A DNA stretch of 64,000 nt from Augochlora pura (GCF_028453695.1 NC_135774.1:3782001-3846000), one strand, 5' to 3'; shown: positions 46,050 to 59,754, counted from the first letter of the stretch. Translations and numbers: made by a program. The notes: generated by a model from the sequence alone, not told the origin.

Positions 46050-46190
46050 ATCTCTTAGTTTGCGATGAGACTTATTTTGTAATTTGTGTGAAATTTATTT
46101 TGTAGTTTATGAGAAATTTACTTCGTAGTTTGTGTGAAATTTACTTTCTATTTTGTAGGTTTTGTAAGACTTATTTTGTATTTTACAATC
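46050..46190. repeat. Degenerate ~27-bp tandem repeat (TTTGTAGTTTGTGTGAAATT)
   Basis: About five diverged units of TTTGTAGTTTGTGTGAAATTTA(C/T). Confidence 0.8.
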
Positions 46191-46199
46191 TCTCGGGAT

Positions 46200-47290
46200 A
46201 AATTTCTTTGCAAACAAGAAATATTATTAATATTATTAGTATGATGAGCTATTAGACTCTTTTAACTCTTTGAGGCTGAAGAAAATGCAAACCTAAATTG
46301 CACAGAATTTAAAAATATATAAGACATGGAAAGAATCATTTATTTCAATTGTTCAATATAAAATATTACTTACATAGCTTCAACGTTAGTATTAAACATT
46401 AAGGAATATGTTTCTTTTTATTATGAAACAATTTATATATTTGCAATAAATGTTCAGAAAAGAAATTTTTTATGTATAACATCACGAAGGATAAAGATTT
46501 ATAGCACTACGCAATTTGTCAACATTCATTGCAAACAGTGTCAGTGCAAAAACAGTCAGTTCTTAAACAAATTTTTGGCAAATAGATCGAATACGTGTAC
46601 TTATAGGATAAATTTAAAATGTTACAAAAATATCTCTGCAAATTTCACCTACTCAATTTTGTCATAATTGCGTAAAGGCCACAGTCTAATTATAAACAAC
46701 ATCTAATTATCACTAATTTTTTAAACGAATTTTTAGTAGACAGCTCGAACATATGTGTTTATAGGATAAATTTAAAATGTCGCAAAAACATGTCTGGAAA
46801 ATAATAAAATTCGCCAGAATTTTCTGCGCGTGCGCGGTTGATCGGATTACTCCCGCCAACAGGAGCCGTTAGGAAAGTTTCACGGCTAACAGGCGCCAGA
46901 GTTGATTGATTTTTATGAAGAGGCGATAACCAAAAGGGCCGGAAAAATCATCTGTATTGTGAAAACATTGTTGGGCGTCAAGATAATGGTTTATCTAAGC
47001 TGAATTAATGTTTTCGTCGGTCGGGTTCCATCGGGGAGCCGAATATCTGTTATTATGTCGTTTATGTAATCCCCTAAAGGTCTTCCGATGTCTTCTTGAA
47101 GCAAACTGCAACATAGAACATTTTTGTAAATACTATTCTTATCAAACAGGCCTTGTTTTAATCATCTTTAGAAAACATTATTTTGTATCTCCTATGCTTT
47201 CTATCCAATCGCTTCTCGCTTTTTGCTGTAAATATTAAAAAATCAATTCGTTAAATGGTATAATACAAAATATCAATATGTTAAAAATAT
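46200..47290. other. AT-rich intergenic, nothing recognised
   Basis: One weak duplicated phrase (TATAGGATAAATTTAAAATG at about 46603 and 46761) is present; otherwise plain. Confidence 0.4.
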
Positions 47291-47299
47291 AAAATGTAT

Positions 47300-47490
47300 A
47301 CTATATAGAAAATAAAATTAAAGTAAATAATAATAATAAATATAACATGAATGAAAATGAACGATATTTAGAAAATAAAATTGAAAATGAATAATAACAA
47401 CAAATGTAATATAAATAAAAATGTACGATATTTAGAAAATGAATAATAATAATAATAAATATAAAACAAATAAATGTGAACGTTTACACT
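47300..47490. repeat. ~63-bp AT-rich tandem repeat
   Basis: Three units each holding TTAGAAAATAAAATTGAAA-like and TGAACGATAT-like words. Confidence 0.7.
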
Positions 47491-47499
47491 GTTATATAA

Positions 47500-49248
47500 A
47501 AAGTATATAGAAGATTAACATAAATAGGATCTCATCGTTGTGGTATCCTGATATCCTGTTGTAAAGCAATATCAAGAGTTATTAGCAATAAATAAATATA
47601 AAATAATGCGACAATAAATATAAAATAAATAAAAACGAACATGAACATGATTATATAAAAGTCACTTAACTTGATTATAAAAATTCATAACAATTCTAGA
47701 AGAAACGATTTCGCCATCAGCGCCTCCACTTCCGGTTCTTCCACGGTGTCATGCGAAAATGGTTGAGCGCCCTCTGCGTCGGTGGCCCGCGCGATTACGG
47801 CGCCGGTTCTCTTACGCGCGGATACGCGTTGTCTCGTTACAAGTCATAAACAAACGTTACAAATGGAGAGGAAAATTACTGGGCCATCGAGTTCAGCGAA
47901 TAATCGATCTTCCGTGAAGTCGATAGAACTTCCGATACCGGGGACCGAGATAATCGAAAATCCCGGACGCCGACTGCAACTTACACTGCGTCTCAAAAGT
48001 ATCTAAACTGCTCGCCGCTTATTCGGAATTTATTAACGCGTTTAATAGCTTAATTATCTACGCGTCTTCGGTGCCGCGATTTACATTCTATAATGTACAG
48101 AGCTACAATTGTTTAGCAACTGCATACGGATTAACTGAATGGAACAATATTCGTAATAGATACTGAATTCGATATAAATAAGAGTAAGGGAAGTATTTAT
48201 TTGATGGATCAAGAGGGTCATTTTGATTATAATAAAATAATGGTACTATTATTTTTTATTAGTGTTCACTTCTTCTTTTGCATACACATACCATTTGTAA
48301 TAATTGCTTAATATTTTGTCGTATCGTTTTCATTGTACGTGATAATAATTATATGTATCTCTCAAAGTATAATAATATCTTGGTTAAAGAGAACATTTAT
48401 ATTTATATCGATTATATTTATATTTATACTGTTACAGTTACCCGAATGCTTTTAACCATTAATAACGATAAAACAGAATTTCATTAATAGTTACCTAGAC
48501 GAAAAAGAAACTCAATTTTCATACATTTATTCGAATGCTTAAATATTAATCACGAGAGAACAGAATTTTATTAATAATTAAATAAACGAAAAAGAAAATT
48601 TATTATCATACTCGAATACTTAAATATTGATCGCAGAGTATGAAAAATTCATACATTTACTAACATAATATTTACTTCAATGCTGAAACAATAATTACAA
48701 TAGAACAGAATTCAATTTCGACTAACTTAATTAATAGTTCTTAATTCTCAGTTAATAATTTATTAATCGAAACCCCTATCGCGATTCAGATTTATCATAG
48801 CCTAGCTAATTGCAATTAGGATAGCGCCGATACTTTTGAGCGGCAGTGTACACAACATATTTGTGCAGCCTGGAAATTCGAGGCGCTCGAGGTCCACGAA
48901 AGATAACCAAGAAACCGTTAATAAACCCTCGGAACCGATGACGATACGATCGAGGCGGGTTTCCAGCAAGCTAGACGCCTGGCGTTTATCCAATTTACGA
49001 TCGTCGATAACTCGACGGGTGTCCTTTCGATCAAGAGATCCTCGAACACCCCTCGATCGCAGACGGTTCGCTATCAGCAGCCGACCTCGTGCACAGAGAT
49101 TCGATCGAAAACAAAATGCGACCGGTCTCCACGCGCTGTGTTTACACCATCTCTCATGTACTTTCCTCGTTCCTGTTTGCTTTCGTCTGTTTCAATGTTT
49201 TTCTCCCGAGATCTGACATGAACTATGTAAGGATCTTTGAAGTCTTAC
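47500..49248. other. Intergenic, AT-rich with two GC-rich patches
   Basis: GC-rich patches at 47710-48070 and 48830-49140 carry frames without domains. 48420-48700 repeats a phrase like AAACAGAATTT-ATTAATAGTTA about three times. Confidence 0.35.
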
Positions 49249-49493
49249 TTAACCCCTTACACGATAGTAACGAGTCAGACTCGTGATAAGAATTTCATGC
49301 GAGATCTACCAAGTATGAATATTATTGATTTGCTCTAACTCGAAATTAATTATTCTGTTATCGAAGCTTAGAAACGAAAGTAAATAAAGAAAATACGAGA
49401 AACAAAAATTGTCCGATCCTATTAAGAAAAATATTAAGGATAAATAAGTTCTAATCGACGCAGCACCGAAGAAATCGCAGTGCAAGGGGTTAA
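49249..49493. mobile_element. TTAA-bounded MITE-like element
   Basis: TTAACCCCTTACACGATAGT on the left; TTAACCCCTTGCACTGCGAT on the complement of the right. TTAA at both ends, 245 bp. Some interior words (GATTAGAA-TT, ATTTCTTCGG) resemble the element at 40247-40513. Confidence 0.78.
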
Positions 49494-49959
49494 TATATTT
49501 CGTGCCTTAAAAAATGCCAGTAAACTGTTTTTACTGGACTCTTAAACATGGTAAATTTGAAGTTTTAATATCATTTGATATATTATATTTAATTATTAAT
49601 TGTCGTATACATGTAAAACAATGAAGCGAACTTGTTTTGACCGGTTCTTGTCGTGGAAATTTATTATGCAGTTCTGAATTTCTTATACAGACTACTTTAT
49701 TAAAGTTGGGCCAAACAACTTGGATTTTGTCAAATGTTTGAAGAATTAGTTTAGCAGGCAGTGTGCAAACACTCTTTTGCTAAAATTGCAATTAGTTAGA
49801 ATAACAAAGCAAAATAAAAATATTAGTTTTTTCAATTGTGTTATATGAAACCGTGACGCAGAAGTAAATGATTTATACTATACTTTCTTTACAAATTCAT
49901 AGGCTATGAATTATGAGGATTTCACTGAAAATATAATATTGTAAATAATAAAAACAACG

Positions 49960-50130
49960 TATAGTAACAGCAATAATAATATATGTATAATAATAATAAT
50001 AATAATAGTAACAACAATAACATGTATAGTATAAGTACTAGTAACAGTAGCAGTAACACCTGTATAATATTAATAACAGTAATAGCAATATTTGCATAAT
50101 ATTCGTAATAGTAACGGCAATAATGAATCA
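49960..50130. repeat. AAT/AGT trinucleotide-rich microsatellite region
   Basis: Stretches of AATAATAAT and imperfect AGTAACAGTAGCAGTAAC. Frames here are compositional. Confidence 0.85.
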
Positions 50131-50822
50131 TGTCTAATATGTACTATATGAATAGTAGCAGTAATAAAACAAATATAAAATATCGAAATATATTCATAAA
50201 ATATTCGATTATTCATATATTCTCCTATGAGTAAGACAGAACACATTCTACCGAAAATAATAAAGTTTCCATCTTTTACAATTCTACATTAGACAGCTTA
50301 TTCAATGGCGACAAATGCCAATACCCTCCATCCGTAGAGATTTAATTTTTTTAAAATACTTTCTTAAATACTGCCTTTTACTTTGTTTAATTAATTGATA
50401 TACGATTAAGACAACAATCTAATTCGTTAATAAAAATTAAGAAATAAATTAAAATTAAATTAATAAATTCGTAATAAAAATATTTAAAATATAGCTTACC
50501 CCTTCTTTTCTGACTAGGCAGCACTTATACGTTCCAAAATTAGAACATTCACCCTTGCACCTAATTGATACACGTTCCTCGCTTTCTATCGCCTCCGTTC
50601 ATTAATTTAAAATGAAACATTTGGCGTTCTCAAATCAATTAACGTCCTTATCAGCTGTCACATTTATTATCGGTCTACAGAGCTCATCGTTTGATCACTG
50701 GCCCCTTCGCCATTCTTTCTCTCCTCGTTCAATTCAGATCCAGCAGAGCAGAGAGCACCCTAAACCTCGAGATAACGAAACCACTGAGTTCCTTGGAAAA
50801 AATCTCTCCCTTCCTATTCCGA

Positions 50823-51007
50823 GATTAACCCTCGTAGGGCCGACAAAAATCAGCGGCGAGCCGATACCGGGTCGCTTTCGACCCGTAGCAGAATTTTTAA
50901 TACACTTGCTTCGCACCTAACCATTTAGTACAGAATATTATCTAGTAATATCAGGTTATGTCAGGTTACGTAGGTTAACCATTTAGTACGGAATATTATC
51001 TAGTAAT
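50823..51007. repeat. TTAACCCTCGTAGGGCC block with hairpin and a duplicated 31-bp phrase
   Basis: TTAACCCTCGTAGGGCCGAC resembles the TTAA-element ends elsewhere. CGGGTCGCTTTCGACCCG at 50868-50885 is a perfect short hairpin. AACCATTTAGTAC-GAATATTATC is present at 50928 and again at 50977. No matching right end was found. Confidence 0.5.
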
Positions 51008-51009
51008 GT

Positions 51010-52060
51010 TTATAACCGCAGATAAAAGAGAAAGATGTGAAATGTAATAAACAGATTACCAATTTTCAATCAAATATCCGATGAGATCTACGAAGTGAAT
51101 TTTTAATAAATTTTCGTTTTCAGAAAGAAAGTTGAGAAAACACTATTCTTTAATTCTCTTATCGTGTGAAATAATTGCAATTTTCTAAAACAAGTTTTCA
51201 GTCATTGTTTAGTCTAACATTCTCTAAAAGTTTAGCTCACCTTCCTAAATTATAAAAATGTTATTTGCTTTTAAAAAGTGTTACGGATGCTTTGTACACC
51301 GACTGTAGAGATGTATTTACAAAATATATAATGTAATTTTACACATATAATATATAATTTAATATATAATTTATCTATAAATATATAATTTTAAACGCCA
51401 TGGAGACACTTGCGAAGTTCCAGCCGAATCAATGCAGCAAAGTCCGAGTTATCACGGCACAGCCATCTCCAAAAACCAGTTCCAAGATCTGTCAAACACG
51501 GCGACCTGTAACTTCGTTATCTCCGCGGCTATTGTTACAAAACTTCAGGGAGATGTTTATGAAGATCTGTTCCGCCGATGAGCGCAGAGAAAAATCGATT
51601 TCTGGGACCTGTCATAGCAGGCCGATCTCTCGGAGACCGGCGCGGCGGACACATTTTTTCGAGTGTGATGGCGGTGGCGCGGGGGAGGACGACAGCCGAT
51701 AAGGGCGCGGGCTGTACAAGACGATAACCCCGTGGGGCGCGCATGAGGTCACTGAGGACCGGCACGCTTTAGTCTTACACGGCCGACTTCATGGCGTCTA
51801 TATTTAGATTATCAATGGCCAGCTGGATATACCAGGAAACACGGACGGTCTCAGGCGAAACTGTCCAGCAATTCCTGGAACTGGCCGGTGGATGACGAAT
51901 CGCGTCCCGTTCGTGGATTCGCGGTCCACGAAAACCGAGTAAGGTAGCTGCACCTACTATACTACGCTTCCCAGCTGGCTAGTGATCATCTACGTGATTG
52001 TACAAAGTTATGATTGAATTATTTGCATTTATTTATATGATTGAATAATTGCAATGTGAT
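51010..52060. other. Intergenic with a GC-rich block at 51400-51990
   Basis: Open frames on both strands in the GC-rich block lack domains and splice support. Confidence 0.35.
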
Positions 52061-52069
52061 TGCAGTACA

Positions 52070-52282
52070 ATGTGATTGAATTACTTTGTAATTTAATTAA
52101 ATAGCTATATAAAAAGTGATTAACTTATTTTGCAATTTAATTCAGTGACTATATACAAAGTGATTGAATTACTTTGCAATTTAATTAAATGACTATATAC
52201 GAAGTAATTGAATCACTTTGCAATTTAATTCAGTGACTATATACGAAGTAATTGAATTACTTCGCAATTTAATCCAGTCACA
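52070..52282. repeat. 44-bp tandem repeat (GTGATTGAATTACTTTGCAA...)
   Basis: Four to five units of GTGATTGAATTACTTTGCAA plus TTTAATT-A-TGACTATATACGAA. Confidence 0.92.
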
Positions 52283-52544
52283 ATAATTTTGATACATTCT
52301 ATATATGACAGATTGTAAACGGCACTTTATAACAATGCTAATTATATGTATATGAGAGATGTTTTATTTTTTACTATTAGGGCGTTCTATAATTCATCAA
52401 TCTTGAAGTGCTGCCATTTTGAGTAGATTCTTTGTTAGTTTGACATAACTACAGTTTTGTGAGTAAATTTGTAAAGAACAATGATTCAAAATATGGATAA
52501 AATTTTGACATCCACTTTGATACGCTATATCTCGTTTTTATTCA

Positions 52545-52672
52545 ATTATTATTATTTTTATTATCTATTTACCTACTATTATTATGTATTTATCTACTAT
52601 TATTATCTATTTACCTACTATTATTATGTATTTATCTACTATTATTAGCTATTTATCTATTATTATTACCTA
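52545..52672. repeat. 21-bp tandem repeat (CTATTATTATGTATTTATCTA)
   Basis: About six copies, alternating CTATTTACCTA and GTATTTATCTA versions, a two-step higher-order pattern of 42 bp. Confidence 0.92.
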
Positions 52673-52837
52673 TTCAAATTATATCATATATTAATTATAA
52701 TTAATATTTGATTCAGAAGAAATAATTGATACTTTTACCAGATCATCGAAGTCATCAAGTAAACGCTTGGTCATTGTTTGAACAACGAAATCGTACCTTA
52801 AATCATTGAACTGAAAAAGTCACTCAACGCAATCACG

Positions 52838-53078
52838 AAAACTCACTACTTAAAGAGTGGGGACAGGCGACGCAGACGCGAGTGTCGTGCACAGTGGCGT
52901 GGCGAACAGACAGAGGCTTGCGTCGCGCCGCCATCATTGTTCGGAATTACAGTGTTCACCCGGTAGACGTGCCGCGCCGCTATTGTAGTTCGGAATTAGT
53001 GTTCACCGGGTAGACGTGCCGCGCCGTTGTGCGGAATGCTCTGCGCATGCGTCGCCTTATGTAGTGACTTTTCGAGAC
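52838..53078. mobile_element. GC-rich MITE-like element with inverted ends and an internal duplication
   Basis: The left end AAAACTCACTACTTAA-GGCGACGCAGACGCG faces a right end reading AAAAGTCACTACATAAGGCG then ACGCATGCGC on the complement. Inside, GTTCGGAATTACAGTGTTCA plus CC(C/G)GGTAGACGTGCCGCGCCG is repeated in tandem (about 52942 and 52992). The high GC stands out in AT-rich surroundings. The target duplication is not clear, so the superfamily is open (hAT-like CAGTGGCG is present internally). Confidence 0.55.
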
Positions 53079-54530
53079 TGCACTGGTCACGCTGCGACAC
53101 CGTGACAAAAGCTGTATAAAATTTAGCAAAATGTCTATCAGTGTTTGAACAAATAGAATAAATGCAATGTTGAATTATTGAAACATTGTTAAAGCATTAT
53201 TATGTATCTAATACCGACTGAAGTATAAATGCGTACTAGAAGAGTAATTTGAAGTCGATGGAGTTGGAATGTTCAAATGAATCGCGATAGGACACGCGAC
53301 TTGGTTAGCGAATAAACGGAGCGATAAATTAATTTGTTGAGACGTGTGAAAATTCTCGAAACCTCTTTCATTAATCACGACGTGCGGCACGTCGTTATCA
53401 ACCAGTAGACGTGTCGCCTTCATCGATAAATAGCGTTGCGAAAGCTTAGAGATGCGTGCTGCAAAAAAGGAAGTAGTACGCGAGATCTACTGGTTGATAA
53501 GGTCGGCAGCCTCTGGAGGTCACCGATAAGTAGGCGGTTTTTACAAATTCACGAAAACTGGGTATTGCTGCTGTGCTGGTAATTGTAAGAATAACGTGGA
53601 AGCTGAGTTGCTGTCACGGTCTTCGTTGTGAATGTAAGTAGAAATAACATTGAATTATTAAACTTGGGTTGTCGTTAACGTTTGTATCAAATTTCATATT
53701 TGAACAAATATATGTCTTATTAAATGAAAAGTATATATCATAATGATGCATGTACTGTATTGTTTATATTTGAATACTGTTTTACCCAGTGCATATCACA
53801 AATGAACGTGTAACAAAAGTAAGAAACATGAAACAAGTTAGAGAGGAAATGAAAAACGTGAAAACAAGAATAGAAAAGAGAAAAAGAAAATAAACGAGTT
53901 AAAGAGAAGTAAAATACAAATTATTAGATGGTAAGAAGATAAAATTAATATTTTGTAAATAAATCATATGTAAATAATATATGAAAATAAATATAAAATG
54001 AAATAAATGTAAGTAAATGAATACAGATTTGTATGTTATGTTATGAGAGGTTACTACATTTATTATGTGCATCTGTGAAACAAGTTTCTCTACTTTTCAC
54101 GGTAAGTGTATTTAGTTACTCGTGTTTTTCATCAATTTTTGGTCTAAAACGATTATTTATATTACAAATAACTTTTACCATCGTACTATAAAACATATAC
54201 TCTGCTCCTGGCAAATTAAATTGAAAATTGAAAACCTCAAGTTAGGCGAAGACTTAGAGGAAAAAAGAAAACTGTATATAACGTGAACAGATGAATCACG
54301 TAGGCTTATATGCACTGAAGAATATTATTTGATGATAACTATGACTGTGTTTGATGCCGCAGGTGTCCATAAGATGACAAAGGAGATTGCCGAGTTTGTC
54401 GATAAAGGCAAAGGTGGGGAAACAATTATGTACAGTCGGAGGCAAAGATACATATGTGGACACCGCTTAAAATTATATATACTTTTTAAAACTGAACTAA
54501 ATGACTCAAGTTCTTCTTTAGATAATAGAA
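53079..54530. other. Intergenic, AT-rich, nothing recognised
   Basis: Contains A-rich purine stretches at 53820-53900. No exon supported. Confidence 0.4.
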
Positions 54531-54534
54531 AAAT

Positions 54535-54870
54535 TAGTTTACTAGACAGTAATTATACTTCTTATAAGTGACAGAGGGACTAGTTTACTAGACAATGATT
54601 ATAATACTTTTTTAGTGATAGAGAGGCTAGACAATTCACTAGAGGCAATAGTAGTATTTTAAGTGATAGAGGGACTAGTTTACTAGACAATGGCTATAGT
54701 ACTTTTTTAAATGATAGAGGGACTAGTTTACTAGATACTGATTATAGTACATCTTTTACATGATAAATGGTCTAGTTTAACAATGGCGACCTTGATAACC
54801 TTGACGATGACCATAATACTATTTTTTAGATGTTAGAGGAACTAGTTTACTATACTATAACTATAATATA
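54535..54870. repeat. Degenerate ~57-bp tandem repeat with ACTAGTTTACTAG cores
   Basis: Five to six units of GATAGAGGGACTAGTTTACTAG plus ACAATGATTATAGTACTTTT. The CTAGTTTACTAG core is palindrome-like. Units diverge and two have deletions. Confidence 0.85.
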
Positions 54871-54874
54871 ATAT

Positions 54875-57100
54875 CTTCCTTTTTAAATTGCTCTATTATT
54901 TGTAACCACAACAACAATAAAATAGTTACGATTTTCAACTTCTCTATCCAAGAAAAATTGAAAAATACATTTTCGCGATCCTTAATAGTTTAAAACTAAT
55001 AATAACGTCAACCGATGAAATTTAGATTTAGATAAAAAATTTAAAACTGAGCTTTTGTTTATTTTTCTTTGTCATTCCAAGTTATTACTTGCTATTGTAA
55101 CTTTCGCTATTGCAAAATTAGAAAAATCATATACTTAGTCATTGTCCAATAGACTGGTCTCTCTATCATCCAACAAAAGATTCAAATAATTTTTATATCA
55201 TTTTCATTCAAATCATTTCATGTTTGCCCCGAACTGTAGGTCACACGGAGTCATGAATTAGGTCTGGGTCATCGGTTGAATGGATTCTAAAATGAATGAA
55301 ATGATTCCGGTGAAAAAATAGAGCTTCGAGATTAAAGTATTATCTAAATACAGAGAAGCATATATCTCGCCGGAATATTATTCTTGAACAGAATAATATT
55401 ATTCGCATAGTTTCGCGCGATTTTTCTTGTTGTTAGACTTTGGCCACACGAGTTTCATTAACGAGCGTGCAGGGCATCTCGGGAAATTCCTGCGCACGAT
55501 TCAGTCGAGTTTTTAAATTCTCTGCAGGATCCTTTCTATGAAACACATTTTTCTTTGTAAGAAAATTGTCAAGTATGCAAAAATGCATCTTGCTTCTGAA
55601 TGCAGCTTCGTACAGTTTAACAACACTCGTCGTCTTTTTTTAACCCTTTAACTAAAAAATAATAAAAAATCGTTCATCACGTTTTAAAATAATCTTGAAA
55701 TCGCCAAAATTGTTTATATTTAAAAAGATATTAAAAGTTTTACGTGTGTCACAAGACTCAGTTTCATCTGCATAAAATTATCAATTATTATAAACAAATT
55801 ATTATTGTAAATAATTTATAAATAAAAATAGATAATCATAGATCAATAATTATAGAAAAATTACTGTCAAGTAATTATAGAAAATAAAAATGTATATAAT
55901 GCGTACCTCTTTACAGGATTTTATGATTTTGTTTTGTTTCGACTTGTATGGCCGAATCCTCTTTGCGGGGATAGATAGTCATACATAAAAAATGTGTAAA
56001 TATAATTTGTTATCTTAATTTGCTAATGCATCTGAAGAAAGTTAGTATTCATTAGACCGAAGCATCGGTTGTCTTCTTCTTTTATAATGGGAATTTTTGT
56101 AGATTAGAATAACTGTTCACTCACTGCGTTCGATTCCTAAAGGAATGACCTTGAAAAAAAACTACTTTTTGCATCGTCTCTTGATATCAGCCAAATTCCA
56201 AATAAGAAAATTTTTCGTAACATCATTATTGGAGGAGATATAATTTCACGTTTCGTTTACGTGTTGGCGTCAAAGGTTATTTCACGGTCAGCACGTTGTA
56301 CATTTTAATGTCAGCAATACAATACGCTAAAAAATTGTACACTCATATGCAACTTAATAAAAATGACTTTGTAAACATCGGAAACAAAAGTATACCAAGT
56401 GGGAAAGTATTCGAACACGCTTTAAAACCTGTTAACTTGTCAACGTAATAAATTTCAATTGGGACTAAATTTTGTAAAATGTCAGAAGGTTTAGTTTAAT
56501 ATTCAAATTGTAACTGGATGGGATGATAACAGAATTAAGAAATTATGTTTTCTCAATTATCTTTTTACTTCAGTCTATAATAACGAAAACTTAAAAAACG
56601 TGTTGTATAAATTTCAGTAACTTAAATGCATGCTGAAAGTGTCATTAAAATCGATTGACCTTGATATGAGCTGTAGACAATTAAAGATGTCGTCGACCAC
56701 AGTTATATCCTGATTTTTTACGGTTCCAACTAATATTTATAAAAGATCTACAGCTTTTTAAAACCTTTTAATACCTTTATCTTCACTATATATTAACGAG
56801 AATTTTTTTAATTGTCGTTATTGTAGGCTCATGAAAAAAAAATGAAAAACATAAGATTTTAATCCGTTTTGTCACTCAAAGTAAGAGCAAAATTAAGGAA
56901 TAGTACAATAACTAATGCTAGTAGGATCAGTCATTGTCCAGTAAACTAGTTCCTAACATCTCAATGATAAATGAACATCTAATGACAAATAAATAACAGA
57001 AACAACTTCATCATACATTCTTACAAAAATCTGTCATTAGAAAATCGATTCAAAAAATAATTTTTTTAAACGAAAAAAAGAATAAATTAAACAAAAATCG
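54875..57100. other. AT-rich intergenic, nothing recognised
   Basis: No exon, RNA or transposon end supported. A short inverted pair (GTGCAGG-ATTCCTGCGCAC) lies at 55468-55498. Confidence 0.4.
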
Positions 57101-57109
57101 TATCGCAAT

Positions 57110-57900
57110 CGGACATCTCTAGCCGGCGCCGTCTCCCGAGGCCCGTAAAGATGGCGTCCAGGACAGCGTCCACGACTCCCACGTGGCGGAATGCGCGTCG
57201 CTCCACGGCGGAAATAGCAAAACGCCAGTGAGTCAAAACGTGTGCCAAATATCTGTTTAACGTCGCGCTAGCCGAGACAGCAATAGGGGTCGCGAGAAGA
57301 GCACAGCGGTCTTACGTAAAAATAAATGGCAACAGCGGCGAGGGGCGCGTGCCACCATGGGGTCGACACCCATCGGATCTGATACACGGCTGTCCAATAG
57401 CACCCGGTTTTATTCCATCCAGGAGGAAGACGCGCGAATTGCGAAACGCGGTCATTAAATGTCTGACCTAACGACACTGATACGAAGCGTCTTGATTAGG
57501 ACCGTGTAGCGACCTTTGCGGGTTCACGTTGCCTGGCGCCACTTCAGAATCCCACGGGTAACGGGCTACCCAGGAATTCCGTGCACTGAGTCCGCTAATG
57601 ATTTTTTACAATCGATAACCACACCGTCAAAGTGTCATCGCTGCCTTTAATCGAGAGTATCTCGCGCGACTGTGACATTAAGTACTTACGTACTCTCGTA
57701 CACACACGTGATCTGAGAAACATTCTGAATCGATAACGGGGTCGTTGCGAAAGCGTTACTATAATTGCGATTATCTGACCGTTACGCAATAAATTATTGG
57801 CATATATGGTCAAGCAACGATGCACGTGGCTGGCCACATTTATTTTGGCCGGCTTATCGAACTTACCGGTCGCCGGAACCTCGATAGCTACAATCGAAGA
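57110..57900. promoter_or_regulatory. CpG-rich island, possible promoter
   Basis: A sharply bounded GC-rich block in AT-rich DNA. An AAGATGGCG start-like context at 57151 opens only 26 codons. Other frames lack domains. It could be a promoter or enhancer, but no transcript structure is visible. Confidence 0.3.
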
Positions 57901-59754
57901 TTCATCGATCGCCGCCTGTTTATTTCAGTTTAGATAAAAGTATCTAAGCAAGACGCCCATTACTATTCGGTCACTTTATAAAAAGTAGAGGGAAGTTGCC
58001 AATGTCGTACCAGTTTTCTAAATTGCACTCCTTTTAACATTCGCTAAAAATTGAATTGTTGCGGCAACTAGCGACGTCTTTTAAAAGCTCAATCGATCAC
58101 AATACTTGTTAACATCTTATGATGAACATGTGTCTGTGCTGTCACCGTCGATTTCTATAAAATAGTTAAGACTTGATGTCAAATTTTAGCTATGTTAAAT
58201 ACGCGTTATCTGATTTAATAATAATAGAATCGTATTTATTTTGATGCTAATATTAACTTAGATCGCGCGAAATACTTATGAGAATTCTAAAGACATATTA
58301 AAATTAATTTTGTGATTAGATAATCACGTTTTTGGAAGCAGCGAGTGAGTTACCTAAATCGCACTATTACCAAGTTCTCCAAATCGTACTAATATCGGCT
58401 AATGAAGAAGACTTGTTTTGATATTTATGCGAACAAGTTCGCTTCGAGAATATGATACAATGTTTGAAATACTCGATTTGGGTACACGAAGAATGTGCAA
58501 GCTATACAAAAAACACCAAACTTTATTATCCTCCTCAATGTATTTGATTTTTTACAGATATTCGTTTCTTTAATATATAAATATATAAATAAAACTGAAA
58601 TCATTCTATGAATGTGCATATTCCACTTTTCACCATGAGCAGTGCACCGTCTAAACCGCGTGTAATTATAAAAGTTCTAACAGAGGTACGATTTAGGATA
58701 CAGGTTGCCAACATTGTGCTTTTTCAACTTCTTTGACAATTAAAGTTCTTAATAAGCCTTCTTATACGTTTATAAATATTAAAAATGTATAAATAACACG
58801 TCATCGCATTACTCTAAATAATTACATTCGTAAATAAGATTACCTGTTTTACATATTCTTCAAATTTGCTTAAGTACGATTATGGCAGCTCTCTCTTACT
58901 AAAGCATTTTGACTTGAGTCAATTTTTGCTTTCATTTATTTACACTTTCTCGTTGGTTCGTAGTATTAGCGACTGAATGAAAAACTTAACTGCACGACTA
59001 CGAGTAACTTTAATTGTTTAAAGTGGGATATTCATAAATTTAACCCATTTTAGAATAATTCTAGAACAACGTATCTAGAGAAACTGCACCCAATACGATC
59101 GATAAAACACGTACAAAATTGTTCTTGCAAGTAGATCGACGCATCTATGTAATTGGTTAAAGAACATCAAATGAATTTTACGAATTTAATTTAAAATTGC
59201 AACACAAAGCATCAGATATTTAAAGAATTTATATCCTCTTCTTGACGACACTTTGTATTTCTTAAGAGACTACGATATATTTAATACGATTAATACAATA
59301 AATACAAATACGCTAGTAACACTGGCATCCAACGAATAACAAAATTATAGGAGTATTAAAAGAATTCAAAGACATCGACACGCTAATACGCCTTTTTATT
59401 TCGTACGAAGTCTCCATCAATCATTATGCTACCTACTAAGCCCCGGAGGATTTCCACGTTGGAACTATGCGGTCGAGCGTTTACGGCTGAATAAAATCGC
59501 ATCAAAACGATTCCCACAGAGGAATTCTGCGATCGAGGTAGAGAATAGGTTCCGCTTGAAAGCGTGCTCGCATGAATGGAATCCAGCACGCACACTTCGC
59601 CGCGTGTGCTAAAAGCACCGCAACCCTCGCGGAAAGGACAAACGTCACGGATCGATGTGTTTATCAAACCCGGTGAAAAAGGGAGGCTCGATGCCACGGA
59701 TGTGCAGCAACGTGTCTGTTAAATATCATCGGTGCAGGAGAGGGTTCATAATCG
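57901..59754. other. Upstream region of the Ras-like gene
   Basis: AT-rich until about 59390, then GC-rich (59400-59754), which probably includes promoter and 5' UTR of the Ras-like gene. Minus-strand frames here are shadows without domains. Confidence 0.45.
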
